From: Methanocorpusculum sp. UBA424
GTDB taxonomy: Archaea > Halobacteriota > Methanomicrobia > Methanomicrobiales > Methanocorpusculaceae
Reading direction: 5' to 3'
NCBI GenBank assembly: GCA_002498375.1
Contig: DAHC01000012.1
Coordinates: 1-64,000 of the forward strand
Length of the DNA: 64,000 nucleotides
Both the position numbers and the translations under genes were made by a program. This document shows positions 17,501 through 25,545 of the stretch, piece after piece. The notes beneath the pieces are model-generated. The model was given only the letters and a program-made list of their open reading frames with translations. It searched no databases and had not been told where the DNA came from. The stretch's first letter is position 1, and every line of letters begins with the position of its first letter.

Positions 17501-19260
17501 TTGGCAATAAGACGGTTCATCTCTGCCTGATTTCCCCACAAAGGATTTTTCAGGATATCGATTGTCACTGAATACTCCTTCAGCAGATACCTGCAGGTCT
17601 CGATCAGACGGGAAACCTCGGTCTCGCTTCTGGGGACCGGGATATCCGTCAAATCGGAGACGGCACGCATAGCGATCTGAAGATTCTGAATTTTGTCCTG
17701 GTATGCTATAACAAGTTCGCGGATATCATCCTGATCCCGCGGCAGAATCGTCCCGGGTCTGGTCATTGCCCATGGATGTTCTGAAAGAGATTCGCCATCC
17801 TTAAGAAGAACCGGGAGGTAAGATGCTATCTCCTGCAAAGCAGAGAGTGCAGCTTTGTAATCATCAGGAGTAAGCTCAACTGCATTTTCTACCGGGATCT
17901 TCTGGAGCCTATAGTTTGTCCGGTAGCGGCTATTTTCAAACTCATACCGATACTGCTCCCTGATGCCGAACAGGTCATACGGCGTGAACCCGCAGGCACC
18001 TATCGGTGTCTTGATTTCGTTACAGTACCCGTTCAACTCGGATCGCAGAGAATCTATCTGAGCATGAGCCGACGTTAAACAAGATGCATCAGGTGAAGGA
18101 TGCTGAAGACTTTTTTCAAGTTCACGGATGAGATCGGTCTTTTTTGCTTTTTGGCTGTGAAGTTCCAGACAATATGGAGAGAGGCCGGCCGCGTCCAACC
18201 GGCGTTTCACAACTTCAAGAGCAGCCATCTTTTCGCTGACGAAGAGAACGGTTTTCCCGTTCGCCAGCATCTCGGCAATCATGTTCGCGATCGTCTGACT
18301 TTTCCCCGTACCAGGCGGCCCTTCGACCACGAGATTTCGGCCGGCCTTAGCTTCTTCTATCACGGCGATCTGAGATGAGTCGGCATCCAGAATATTGAAA
18401 GTGCGTTCGCTCGGCAGCCGAAGATCCACTTCGTTTTCCTGGAAAAGCGGGGCAGGATTTTGATCGGCTTGTGGATGGAAGAGCCGTTTGATCAGCGGAT
18501 TATTTTCAAGCGGGGAGCCGTCATCCCAGATTGCCGGATCAAGATCCTTGAACATCACAAACTTACGGAAACTAAAAAGATCAAGAGAAATGCCAGGTAT
18601 AAAGAGCCAGTCCTTTTCGGCAACCGTTTCCCGGATCACCGTGAAATACGCTGATATCTCCTCAATTGTCTCCGGATGTCCAAGATCGGGAAGAATAACT
18701 CCCTGTTCGGCAAGCTTTGCGACCAGCGATAAGGACAGGGTTGGATCCTCTCCGGTCCACCTAAGCGTATAGTTTTCCTTGATCTTCTGACGTTCCAGAT
18801 CGACTGGGATAAGAAGAAGAGGAGCTTTGAATGGTTTTCCCGAGCAGTCACGCTCGGTCCATTCCACGAATCCAAGAGCGAGATAGAGAACCGGGTATCC
18901 CTGTTCTTCGAAGACGGTCCGGCTTTTATTCTGGAGAGTGTAGAGTTTTTTCCTGAGCTCGATATCTGTATAAGGGGTATGAAGGACGAGATCGGCATAC
19001 TTTGCCGTCTTGGAAAAAGTAGGGTACTTCCAGATGCGTTTATCTTCCGGTTCACTTCGGGAAGCTTTGCTTGCCGGATAAAACCTCATTCCTTTCTCTT
19101 CGAGAACAAGGAGCCGATAGATTTCCGCCGGATCACCGTCGATGACCTCGATCGATCTGCCGGGAGATGGTTTATAGTTCAGCAGATTATTGCGGATCGT
19201 CAAATCCAGTAATCTGCTGCGTAGTTCTTCCAGTTCCGCGATTCCCTGTTCCATGTACAT
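14527..19260 (-). CDS. DUF4011 - SF1 helicase - Vsr-like nuclease - DUF3320 protein (putative defence)
   Basis: Giant 1577-residue protein. In order: an N-terminal DUF4011-type region starting LRSRLLDLTIRNNLLNY (residues 13-29); the SF1 helicase core with Walker A GPPGTGKSQ (about 312-320), the Walker B-type DEASQ (about 953-957) and motif VI LNVLITRARERC; a Vsr/MTES-like endonuclease domain (about 1260-1345) with FRIDIAV, LCDG and LGWHLIRIWSAEWF; and a C-terminal DUF3320-like module (about 1400-1490). This order is known from proteins listed as single-gene anti-phage candidates. It would unwind and cut nucleic acid. It lies alone between the ABC transporter and a glycosyltransferase gene, with no methylase or toxin partner. 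Confidence 0.85.
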   Translation of the reverse strand: MYMEQGIAELEELRSRLLDLTIRNNLLNYKPSPGRSIEVIDGDPAEIYRLLVLEEKGMRFYPASKASRSEPEDKRIWKYPTFSKTAKYADLVLHTPYTDIELRKKLYTLQNKSRTVFEEQGYPVLYLALGFVEWTERDCSGKPFKAPLLLIPVDLERQKIKENYTLRWTGEDPTLSLSLVAKLAEQGVILPDLGHPETIEEISAYFTVIRETVAEKDWLFIPGISLDLFSFRKFVMFKDLDPAIWDDGSPLENNPLIKRLFHPQADQNPAPLFQENEVDLRLPSERTFNILDADSSQIAVIEEAKAGRNLVVEGPPGTGKSQTIANMIAEMLANGKTVLFVSEKMAALEVVKRRLDAAGLSPYCLELHSQKAKKTDLIRELEKSLQHPSPDASCLTSAHAQIDSLRSELNGYCNEIKTPIGACGFTPYDLFGIREQYRYEFENSRYRTNYRLQKIPVENAVELTPDDYKAALSALQEIASYLPVLLKDGESLSEHPWAMTRPGTILPRDQDDIRELVIAYQDKIQNLQIAMRAVSDLTDIPVPRSETEVSRLIETCRYLLKEYSVTIDILKNPLWGNQAEMNRLIANMQDLYDHSSRILANFTPEIFLRNPARLYSELLAYSEKGAFGKLFSGGYKKLKTEIAEYYVGSMPEDAKILSDLKDARNYLTARDEWEQDKGVYLSLFAPVWKDEYTHPDSLRQYAAWVLAVLTMVQEALITPHTIELLCSGKITSSTLTPLFEKLEKAVIAHSEARDVLFTRLGILDQDTEQTFASVRKLTDVWITEIDRLSEWSTFLTYAETCGKTTAAPVLPLLFTDKISAEALIPAYLTGYADALLKEAYRVRPLLARFAQAPHELKIKTFAEYDRAAISANAARIIQKLDQKIPEIYVGASRDSEMGVLTGEFNRKRGHMSIRTLMTKAGGLIQQIKPCFMMSPLSVAQYLDPRSVRFDIIIFDEASQVRPEDALGALMRGRQLVVMGDSRQLPPTTFFDQIAGPNEDDEESVAGIGDMESLLHVCKQSYPTRRLRWHYRSRHESLIALSNEEFYDGSLMVFPSPRHETPDLGLSFVHLPNTIYERGKSGVNKGEAQAVAKSVIEYYLKYPDKTLGVATFSTRQQEAIRHEVDVLLRDHPEVEMLMRPANGENFFVKNLETVQGDERDTMLISIGYGFDENHRLSRNFGPLNQAGGERRLNVLITRARERCVVFSNFRGADLQIDPDSSSGVAALSRFLTYAEDRSSMTSGSDFRGMDDTEYFPESVAVMLEDYGYTVSRNIGCAGFRIDIAVSDPKDPGVYMAGILCDGSNYWSSEVARDRDRLRSQVLEGLGWHLIRIWSAEWFQHPVSCTKILLDFLEEVQKPAEPVVVPVTEPPKEEVQETTPASPELIIEETPVIKQPAYAKVKVEPYVFCTECDLNKYHQFSSVPDSVLATAILQIVSVEGPISLSVLHARIKELGSVSKMTPAIKKKIASLAEDEVNADRLTVDNEGFYSVPQKELAARERPAKWSCSDVSLLEIGLAAEVILGKQFATPKSDLVRQTALVLGFKVTAPVKERIEMGIDAAISTGSIIAEGGKLIRAAE

Positions 19261-19320
19261 ATCCCTATAGATGTACTTATATTGGCGGGGAGAGTCTTAG
19301 TAGTTACGTGATTTGTCCGG

Positions 19321-20940
19321 TCAGACCGGACTTCTGGTGAAGATGTCGAAGTTGTAACTGCCGATTTTTCCTGCACGGGTAAAGTAGTAGGCGATCCAGC
19401 CGGGATCCTCCCCGGTGCCGGGACAGTCGATCCAGTAGCTCAGCCGGATCGTTTCTTTGGCGTACCCGTCAAGCGAGTCATAACTCTCGTCATCATGGGT
19501 GATGATGATGTCATAGTCTCCCGAGAGAAGTGTGGAAGGATCTTGTTTCACTGCTCCATAATACGTAAATTTGTCCCAGGCATCGCCGCGGTAATACCAC
19601 ATAAACGGCCAGGCCTGATCGGTCGCAAGAGCAACCCTATCAGAGGCATCGATCGCTGCCATAAGAGGTACAAGATCCTCCGAGTTCTGGACCTGAATGA
19701 TGGGCTCGGCGATATCTGCCGGCGTGTATGCCACATAACAGGTCGTGGCGAACAAAAGGACGGCAGATACGGCAAGCAGGACCTTCCAGTATTTTCCGGT
19801 AAAGGTGAGAGCGAACGCTGCGACGAAAATCATCGGCACCAGCTGATGAAGAGAGAGCCAGGGAACTTTTTCCCCGATGTAGGCGTAGGTCAGACAGGCG
19901 ATCAATGTCCAGTAAACGGCAAACCGGATGAACTCCTTTTTTCTGTCAACAAAGACGGGAGCTTCCGGCCGGCGGAACAAAGCCGCAAATGAGAACGTCT
20001 TCTTTGGCTCTTTTTGTTCTTGTTCCTCCAAATTATCCGACTCGTCTTCTTTTTCAGATGACCGTTTTTTGCCGGTCACAAGGAAGAGGATGACGCCTGC
20101 CAAGGCGAGGAGAAGGATCGGCAGTTCATACAGGACAAACAACAGGAGATAGAACACCGGCGGCCCGGCGATCCGCTGTTCGTTGTGCATCGCAAGCCAG
20201 TGTTCGATGGCCATAGGACCTGCCTGCAGAATCATTTCAGGATGGGCCCAGAATGATGAGTACAGGGTGAAGATGATCCCAAAGAAGATGATAACCGCAA
20301 TGATGAGATCGCGTATCCATTTTTTCGGAAGAGTGATCTTTCGGGTCCAAAGAAGATAGAGGAAGAAAACGCCGAAGGTAACAAGGATCAGCGGCATGTT
20401 TTCTTTGGAGCACATGCCAAGAGCCGCCGCCACGGCCGCGAGGGCCAGATAATACCATTTGCCTTTATCCAGCCAGGCAAGGAAGGCAACTACCAGAAGG
20501 AGAGAGAAGAAGACCACGAAGATATCGTTGCGTAAAAACCGGGAGAAGTAGACCAGTTCCGGAGCTATCGCAAGGAAAAGTGCCGCGATGACGGCGACTT
20601 TGCCGGTGAGATACCGCAGTCTGTAAAGCCAGTAGACGAGAGGGATGAGAGCACAACCGGCAATACAGGGAAGGATCCTGCCGACAAGATCGGAATCCCC
20701 AAATATAGCGAACATGGATGCCGTGATGTAGTAGAGGAAGGGTCCGTGATATACCGGATCATACAGATAATTGCCGGTGGTCAGAAGCTGATAGGAGAAC
20801 CAGGCATGGATCGCTTCATCGTGATGAAAGAGTTTGAGATCCAGGAAAGCGAATCTGAGAAGAATTGCGAGGATCAGGATCGCAAAGATCACGTGTTCGA
20901 CACGGATACGATTTTTTATATTCTGTATGAACGGAGGCAT
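19321..20940 (-). CDS. Flippase-associated membrane glycosyltransferase (Agl23/TIGR03663-like)
   Basis: Membrane protein of 539 residues with about 11-13 hydrophobic segments and a GT-C-like acidic loop near the N-terminus (FHHDEAIHAW, residues 38-47), as in PMT/ArnT-type enzymes using lipid-phosphate sugars. The layout, including the YHGPFLYY motif and a final globular part of about 130 residues facing outside, fits the archaeal family linked to flippases (Agl23). A Glu/Lys-rich cytoplasmic loop is present near residues 290-320. Its role is probably surface protein glycosylation, together with the flippase at 2740. Confidence 0.82.
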   Translation of the reverse strand: MPPFIQNIKNRIRVEHVIFAILILAILLRFAFLDLKLFHHDEAIHAWFSYQLLTTGNYLYDPVYHGPFLYYITASMFAIFGDSDLVGRILPCIAGCALIPLVYWLYRLRYLTGKVAVIAALFLAIAPELVYFSRFLRNDIFVVFFSLLLVVAFLAWLDKGKWYYLALAAVAAALGMCSKENMPLILVTFGVFFLYLLWTRKITLPKKWIRDLIIAVIIFFGIIFTLYSSFWAHPEMILQAGPMAIEHWLAMHNEQRIAGPPVFYLLLFVLYELPILLLALAGVILFLVTGKKRSSEKEDESDNLEEQEQKEPKKTFSFAALFRRPEAPVFVDRKKEFIRFAVYWTLIACLTYAYIGEKVPWLSLHQLVPMIFVAAFALTFTGKYWKVLLAVSAVLLFATTCYVAYTPADIAEPIIQVQNSEDLVPLMAAIDASDRVALATDQAWPFMWYYRGDAWDKFTYYGAVKQDPSTLLSGDYDIIITHDDESYDSLDGYAKETIRLSYWIDCPGTGEDPGWIAYYFTRAGKIGSYNFDIFTRSPV

Positions 20941-21131
20941 GGATGCGTAAAGTATGTTTGTCAGGATAGAATATGAATATCTTTGTCCGAACGATCATTT
21001 TCGAACAGGTTATACAGCATACCCTAAATAATCTGTCCTGAATAACGGACCTCACCCCCATTTCTGTAGAATGGAACCACGGAAAATATCGGATGTGATA
21101 CAATTATAAAAACAGAAAAATATATCCAAAG

Positions 21132-21154
21132 AAAAAAACGGGGGGATCCCGTTT
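21132..21154 (-). terminator. Hairpin plus T-run after rpsJ
   Basis: Read on the minus strand, the rpsJ stop is followed at once by a hairpin with 7-bp arms (AAACGGG / CCCGTTT, plus-strand positions 21136-21142 and 21148-21154), a 5-base loop and a run of seven T. It would end the EF-1alpha/S10 transcript. Archaeal termination mainly needs the T-run, so the hairpin may act more in 3'-end stability. Confidence 0.6.
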
Positions 21155-21462
21155 TAGTTCTCTAAAACGATCTCGATGCTGATATCTTTTGGAACCTGGA
21201 TTCGCATAAGCTGCCTGAGTGCACGCTCATCGGCGTCAAGGTCGATGAGGCGTTTGTGCACACGCATCTGCCAGCGATCCCACGTTGCCGTACCTTCTCC
21301 ATCGGGGGACTTCCGGATTGGGACGATAAGTCTCTTGGTCGGCAGGGGGATAGGTCCAGCCATATTTACACCGGTACGTTCTGCAATCTCACGGATACGG
21401 GTACATACCGTCTCCACTTTCTCATAATCAGTCCCTGTCAGGCGTATTCTGGCTTTTTGCAT
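21154..21462 (-). CDS. rpsJ: 30S ribosomal protein S10
   Basis: Small-subunit protein of 102 residues, standard archaeal length. Recognisable segments are the N-terminal [15 protein letters not shown], the central [13 protein letters not shown] and the C-terminal [12 protein letters not shown]. It is located 39 bp downstream of the EF-1alpha gene on the same strand, the usual archaeal arrangement, and is followed directly by a hairpin terminator. Confidence 0.97.
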   Translation of the reverse strand: MQKARIRLTGTDYEKVETVCTRIREIAERTGVNMAGPIPLPTKRLIVPIRKSPDGEGTATWDRWQMRVHKRLIDLDADERALRQLMRIQVPKDISIEIVLEN

Positions 21463-21501
21463 TTTCTAAGTCACCACAAAAAATTCGAGTGAGCGATGAG
21501 A

Positions 21502-22779
21502 TTATCTCATCTGCTTTGCTTTAACGCTCAGAACAAGACCTGCTGCAACGGTCATACCCATATCACGGACAGCGAATCTGCCGAGCTGCGGGAGTTCCTT
21601 TGCAGTCTCAATGACGAGCGGGCGGGTCGGAGTGATGGTACAGATTGCTGCATCGCCGGCCTTGAGGAATGCCGGGTTCTCTTCCTTAACCTGTCCGGAG
21701 CGGGGGTCCAGCTTCTTGTTAAGTTCGGTGAACATACATGCAGTCTGTGAGGTGTGGCAGTGGAACACCGGGGTGTATCCTACGGAAAGGACGGACGGGT
21801 GCTGAAGAACAACGACCTGTGCGGTGAATTCCTCTGCAACGGTCGGCGGGTTCTCGACCGGACCGCAGACATCGCCGCGGCGGACATCGTTCTTTGCAAT
21901 ACCACGGACGTTGAAACCGACGTTGTCTCCCGGAAGTGCTTCTGGGAACTCTTCGTGGTGCATTTCAATGGATTTGACCTCACCATTTACGTTTGCCGGC
22001 ATGAAGGAGATCTTCTGTCCTTTCTTGAGGATACCGGTCTCAACACGGCCTACTGGGACGGTTCCGACACCGGAGATGGTGTAGACGTCCTGGATCGGGA
22101 GTCTGAGCGGCTTGTCGGTCGGCATCTCGGGCATCGAGAACTGGTCAAGTGCTGCAAGAAGTGTCGGGCCCTTGTACCATGGGGTGTTTGCGGATGCTTC
22201 CTTAATGTTGTCGCCAACAAATGCGCTGATTGGGATGAATGGGGTGTTTGCCGGTTTGAATCCAACGGACATGATGAGTTTGGTCATCTTGTCTTTTGCT
22301 TCGTTGTACTTCTCTTCGGAGTATTTGACGGCATCCATCTTGTTGATGGCGACGATGATCTGGTTGATACCAAGAGTCTTGGAAAGGAAGACGTGCTCTT
22401 TGGTCTGTTCCATCGGACCTTCGGTTCCGGAAACGACAATGATTGCTGCATCGGCCTGGGATGCACCAGTGATCATGTTCTTAACGAAGTCACGGTGACC
22501 TGGACAGTCAACAACGGTAAAATTGTATTTCGGGGTTTCGAATTTCTTGTGAGCGATATCGATGGTAATACCACGTTCGCGTTCTTCCTTGAGGGAGTCC
22601 ATTACCCAGGCGAACTCGAAAGTACCCTTTCCTTTGGATTCTGCTTCTTTCTTGTATCCATCAAGAACGTGCTGTGCTACAACACCGGACTCAAAGAGAA
22701 TCCGGCCAACGGTTGTTGACTTACCGTGGTCGATGTGACCAATAACGGCAAGATTCATGTGGGGCTTTGCTGCTGCCAT
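21502..22779 (-). CDS. tuf: Translation elongation factor EF-1 alpha
   Basis: GTPase that delivers aminoacyl-tRNA to the ribosome. G1 GHIDHGKST is near residue 15, G3 DCPGHRDF near 90, and G4 NKMD near 150; domains 2 and 3 follow and the protein ends in [10 protein letters not shown]. The start chosen is ATG at 22779, giving the family N-terminus [15 protein letters not shown]; a longer in-frame extension of 38 codons upstream is hydrophobic and not homologous. A Shine-Dalgarno-like GTGGAG lies about 10 bases before this ATG. First gene of the tuf-rpsJ operon. Confidence 0.97.
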   Translation of the reverse strand: MAAAKPHMNLAVIGHIDHGKSTTVGRILFESGVVAQHVLDGYKKEAESKGKGTFEFAWVMDSLKEERERGITIDIAHKKFETPKYNFTVVDCPGHRDFVKNMITGASQADAAIIVVSGTEGPMEQTKEHVFLSKTLGINQIIVAINKMDAVKYSEEKYNEAKDKMTKLIMSVGFKPANTPFIPISAFVGDNIKEASANTPWYKGPTLLAALDQFSMPEMPTDKPLRLPIQDVYTISGVGTVPVGRVETGILKKGQKISFMPANVNGEVKSIEMHHEEFPEALPGDNVGFNVRGIAKNDVRRGDVCGPVENPPTVAEEFTAQVVVLQHPSVLSVGYTPVFHCHTSQTACMFTELNKKLDPRSGQVKEENPAFLKAGDAAICTITPTRPLVIETAKELPQLGRFAVRDMGMTVAAGLVLSVKAKQMR

Positions 22780-22938
22780 GATAATGTATCTCCACTTTGA
22801 CTCATTGATAAGGACACAAAAGATTGCGATCCAAATCAACACGAGTGTAAACAGATTGGTCGTACAACCATATAAAATAATTCCCTGTGTCAAAGATCAG
22901 AACCGACAGACTAATAGGAAAATAATTCAGTATTCTCT
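22780..22938. promoter_or_regulatory. Promoter region of tuf-rpsJ and of the divergent small gene
   Basis: This 159-bp AT-rich divergent spacer contains, on the minus strand, a TATA-like TTTTATATGG (plus-strand 22868-22877), giving a predicted start near 22848 and a leader of about 70 bases for tuf, consistent with its Shine-Dalgarno. The plus strand has no clear TATA box at a good distance from the small gene at 22939. No hairpin or riboswitch was recognised. Confidence 0.4.
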
Positions 22939-23250
22939 GTGATGAAATCATTACCTCTTGAGAGAAAACCGAGCGGTAAATCGACCGTGATGTGCGGAGA
23001 CAAGGAAGTTTCCGTACACAGCACCTGTGTTTTCTGCGCAAATTGCGCAGGAATACGGGTGAACCGGAGAGTTACCCCGAATCCGTATGCCCAGGCAATG
23101 CGCGGATCAAAGGGAGGATTATCCCTTGATGAACAGCTGATGGACGGGATGGTCCTTTTCAACACCGTGATCGAAGACAAGAACGCCACCGATATTGAGT
23201 GTTCGGATGATGCAGGATCCGGATACCAGCCGCTCTCACGCAGACGTTAG
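22939..23250 (+). CDS. Small cysteine-motif protein, unknown function
   Basis: Not recognised. The reading frame of 103 codons starts at GTG 22939 or ATG 22942 and has third-position bias like neighbouring genes. The product has a CxxCxxC motif (CVFCANC, residues 31-37), a basic stretch RVNRRVTPNPYAQAMRG and an acidic end. Cysteine spacing suggests metal or nucleic-acid binding. It converges with cobS and overlaps its 3' end by 15 bp. A competing minus-strand frame (22911-23189) lacks any recognisable motif. Real gene likely but not certain. Confidence 0.6.
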   Translation: MMKSLPLERKPSGKSTVMCGDKEVSVHSTCVFCANCAGIRVNRRVTPNPYAQAMRGSKGGLSLDEQLMDGMVLFNTVIEDKNATDIECSDDAGSGYQPLSRRR

Positions 23251-23976
23251 CATAATCGACACAACAAGGAGGACGGCCATCCGGGTAAGTTCGTTGCCGG
23301 CTCCGGTGACATCCCCGTTCGTCCCGCCGAAGAGTTTTCGCGCGAGGAGAAGAAGGCACAGGAACGTGACGAGAGCCGCTGCGAGTCCTGCCCCGACATA
23401 CATTTTTCCCGGCAGAAGAAAGAGCGGGAGAGTCAAGACTACGGCATAGATACAGAACCGCTTTTTTGAACGATCGTAGATATATTTCTGAATCCCGTCG
23501 TGAAAGGGTTTTCCAAGTGCCGACAAAAACGCCATGGCAAGTTTCCCGAAAACTTCTGCTATGAACACGGCAAAAGCGATCTGCAGAACGGTTATGGATG
23601 AGAGTGCAGCGTAGGAGATCAAAACGACCATGATTCCAAGAGCGAGTGCCCCGGCACCTGTCGTTCGGTCGGTCATGGCACGGATCCGTTTTTCCCTGCT
23701 GCCGTGCGCCATGAGTCCGTCGCCGAAATCGAGAAGGCCGTCGAAGTGATTGCCGCCGGAAATGAAGACCGCTAAGGCAAGGGTGAGGGCGGCAATTATT
23801 GCAGAGTTTTCAAAACCAAGATACCAGGCAATGAGCCCGGGAACTGCCGCGATACCGCCGGTGACGTACCCGGCTATCGGATAGAGCCAGCTTCGCTTCG
23901 CAAAACATTCATAATCCGCCGGTTTTCCCAGAGGGAGGATCGTGGTGAACTGTAAGAGAGCACGAAGTGACTGCAT
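23236..23976 (-). CDS. cobS: Adenosylcobinamide-GDP ribazoletransferase (cobalamin synthase)
   Basis: Membrane enzyme that joins adenosylcobinamide-GDP to the alpha-ribazole nucleotide in the last steps of cobalamin assembly. The 246 residues form six or seven hydrophobic segments. Family motifs are ISGGNHFDGLLDFGDGLMAHGSREKR (acidic, Mg-binding; residues about 92-117) and FTTILPLGKP at the N-terminus. It is divergent from cobT, with a 38-bp shared promoter. Cobalamin-type cofactors are needed for methyl transfer in methanogens. Confidence 0.93.
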   Translation of the reverse strand: MQSLRALLQFTTILPLGKPADYECFAKRSWLYPIAGYVTGGIAAVPGLIAWYLGFENSAIIAALTLALAVFISGGNHFDGLLDFGDGLMAHGSREKRIRAMTDRTTGAGALALGIMVVLISYAALSSITVLQIAFAVFIAEVFGKLAMAFLSALGKPFHDGIQKYIYDRSKKRFCIYAVVLTLPLFLLPGKMYVGAGLAAALVTFLCLLLLARKLFGGTNGDVTGAGNELTRMAVLLVVSIMLTSA

Positions 23977-24014
23977 TTATATTATATCTTGTCAGTTCTA
24001 AATGATATAATATC
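23977..24014. promoter_or_regulatory. Symmetrical divergent promoter of cobS and cobT
   Basis: The entire 38-bp gap between the two ATGs holds a 10-bp inverted repeat, ATATTATATC (23979-23988) and GATATAATAT (24004-24013), separated by 15 bp. Each arm also works as the TATA box for the gene on the other side, about 25 bp from the opposite start codon, so both mRNAs should be nearly leaderless. The symmetry may also make it an operator. Confidence 0.55.
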
Positions 24015-25025
24015 ATGTCATTTGTCTCAACGAGAGCGGATTTCTCTGCCGAGTCGCCGATGTTCGCCCTGATCCTGTCCAACTCCCTGATCTCCACGGT
24101 CCCCGGAGTATCCGGAGCAGGAGAAAGCCCGGAAAAAAGCCTGATGGTCCCGCCGCTGGATGCCGAACTCATCATTAACGGAAAGATCACCTCCGTTGAC
24201 ATGACACCAAACACGCCGACCGGCTGCCCGACGCCGGCGGTGATGACACGCGCCGTAATGGAACTGACCGGCATAAAACCCCTCATGATCGCCGCAGGCC
24301 TGGACCACGAGGTCCCCGTCCCCCATATGCATCTGGGAGAAAAAGCCGGAGGAGATCCGCGGGAAGGAAACGCCGTCCCTCAGGCGAAGACGCTGTTTGA
24401 AAAAGGCCGATGGATCGGCGAGTATCTTTCCCGGAGTCATGATCTCCTCGTTCTCGGCGAGTGTCTTCCCGGCGGAACAACGACCGCGCTCTGCGTTCTT
24501 CGCGCTCTTGGCTATCAGGCAAAGGTCAGCAGCTGCCTGGTGGACAACCCGGTCTGCATCAAGGAAAAAATCGCGGAAACAGCCGTGGAAAAAGTACAGA
24601 AAGCAGGCTTGACCGATCCGCTTGACATCGTGTCCATGGTCGGCGACCCGATGATCCCGGTCGCCGCAGGCATCGCTGCAGGATTCCGCGGAAAACTGTT
24701 CCTTGCGGGAGGCACCCAGATGCTGGCGGCCGCTGCCGTGATCCGGGCACTTGGAAACACCGTTCCCGATATCGTGACAACGATCTATGTCTACGAGGAC
24801 AAGACGGCCTCGTTCAAAGAAACGGCCGCCGCAATCGGAACTGACGCCTATTATGTAGATCCTGAATTCGGATCGATCGGCCATGCAGGCCTTGCCCGGT
24901 ATGCGGAGGGCGAGATCAAAGAAGGCTCCGGGATCGGCGGGGCGATGTTTCTTGCAAGCATCCTCGGGTATGCCCCCGAAGACATCCGGAACACGATCCG
25001 CGAACATGTAAGCAGATACGCATAA
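24015..25025 (+). CDS. cobT: CobT-like nicotinate-nucleotide-dimethylbenzimidazole phosphoribosyltransferase
   Basis: Archaeal-type (UPF0284/TIGR00303-like) relative of CobT, 336 residues, expected to activate the lower-ligand base of cobamides by making its alpha-ribotide. Glycine-rich motifs LVLGECLPGGTTTALCVLRALG and LFLAGGTQMLAAAAV and the DMTPNTPTGCPTPAV segment are visible. Divergent from cobS, which supports the role. It is followed by the cysteine-cluster gene with a 1-bp overlap (TAATG). The substrate base in this organism is not determined by sequence. Confidence 0.85.
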   Translation: MSFVSTRADFSAESPMFALILSNSLISTVPGVSGAGESPEKSLMVPPLDAELIINGKITSVDMTPNTPTGCPTPAVMTRAVMELTGIKPLMIAAGLDHEVPVPHMHLGEKAGGDPREGNAVPQAKTLFEKGRWIGEYLSRSHDLLVLGECLPGGTTTALCVLRALGYQAKVSSCLVDNPVCIKEKIAETAVEKVQKAGLTDPLDIVSMVGDPMIPVAAGIAAGFRGKLFLAGGTQMLAAAAVIRALGNTVPDIVTTIYVYEDKTASFKETAAAIGTDAYYVDPEFGSIGHAGLARYAEGEIKEGSGIGGAMFLASILGYAPEDIRNTIREHVSRYA

Positions 25026-25543
25026 TGGAGCTGGAGGACCGGATCCGCAAAGCAGAGTTCATCTGCAGATGCTGCGGGGAGTGCTGCAGCGGAAAAGATA
25101 ATGAAGTGATGGTCTCCCCCGACGAGATCGACCGGCTCTGTGAAGCGACCGGTCTTACCCAGGATCAGATCACCGAACCGTATCCGGAATGGATCCATGA
25201 TCAGGGAGCGATCTTCACCTTCGGCCGGGTTTTGCGGCGGGGAGAGGACGGGAACTGTATGTTTCTTGCAGACAGCAAATGCACCGTCTACGAACATCGT
25301 CCGCATATCTGCCGGACCTATCCCTTCATGCTCGACGGGGAGAATCTCCTCGTCTTTGAGTGCTCTGGATGTAAATGCGGCGCGGAAACGCCTGATGCAG
25401 AACAGATTGCAAAAGACCTCCTCGCCCGCCGGGAAGCTGAGGACAAAGAGTTTCTTTTAACAAAAGAGCAGTACCAAAAGCATAGTATGGTTTTGGGATC
25501 AACAATCATCTTCGACAGCAGAGGAGCTCATCTGCACAAATAA
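25025..25543 (+). CDS. YkgJ-family cysteine cluster protein
   Basis: Protein of 172 residues with the YkgJ/CxxCxxCC signature: CRCCGECCSG near residue 16, then a second cluster with Cys in NCMFLADSKCTVYEHRPHICRTYPF and a third CSGCKCG. These residues probably bind zinc or an Fe-S cluster. Function unknown. It starts within the cobT stop (TAATG), so it is translated from the same mRNA; the next gene follows 2 bp after its stop. Confidence 0.85.
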   Translation: MELEDRIRKAEFICRCCGECCSGKDNEVMVSPDEIDRLCEATGLTQDQITEPYPEWIHDQGAIFTFGRVLRRGEDGNCMFLADSKCTVYEHRPHICRTYPFMLDGENLLVFECSGCKCGAETPDAEQIAKDLLARREAEDKEFLLTKEQYQKHSMVLGSTIIFDSRGAHLHK

Positions 25544-25545
25544 CA

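Noticed and set aside
21754..22719. Long plus-strand open frame (321 codons) opposite the EF-1alpha gene
   Set aside because: It is antisense to a certain gene and lies in a strongly codon-biased region that keeps the opposite frame open. The product has no recognisable motif.
22911..23189. Minus-strand frame of 92 codons downstream of cobS
   Set aside because: It competes with the plus-strand CxxCxxC frame, which has better codon bias and a cysteine motif.
24027..25007. Minus-strand open frame (326 codons) opposite cobT
   Set aside because: Antisense to a clear CobT-family gene; Cys/His-rich sequence comes from the complementary codons and not from a known fold.
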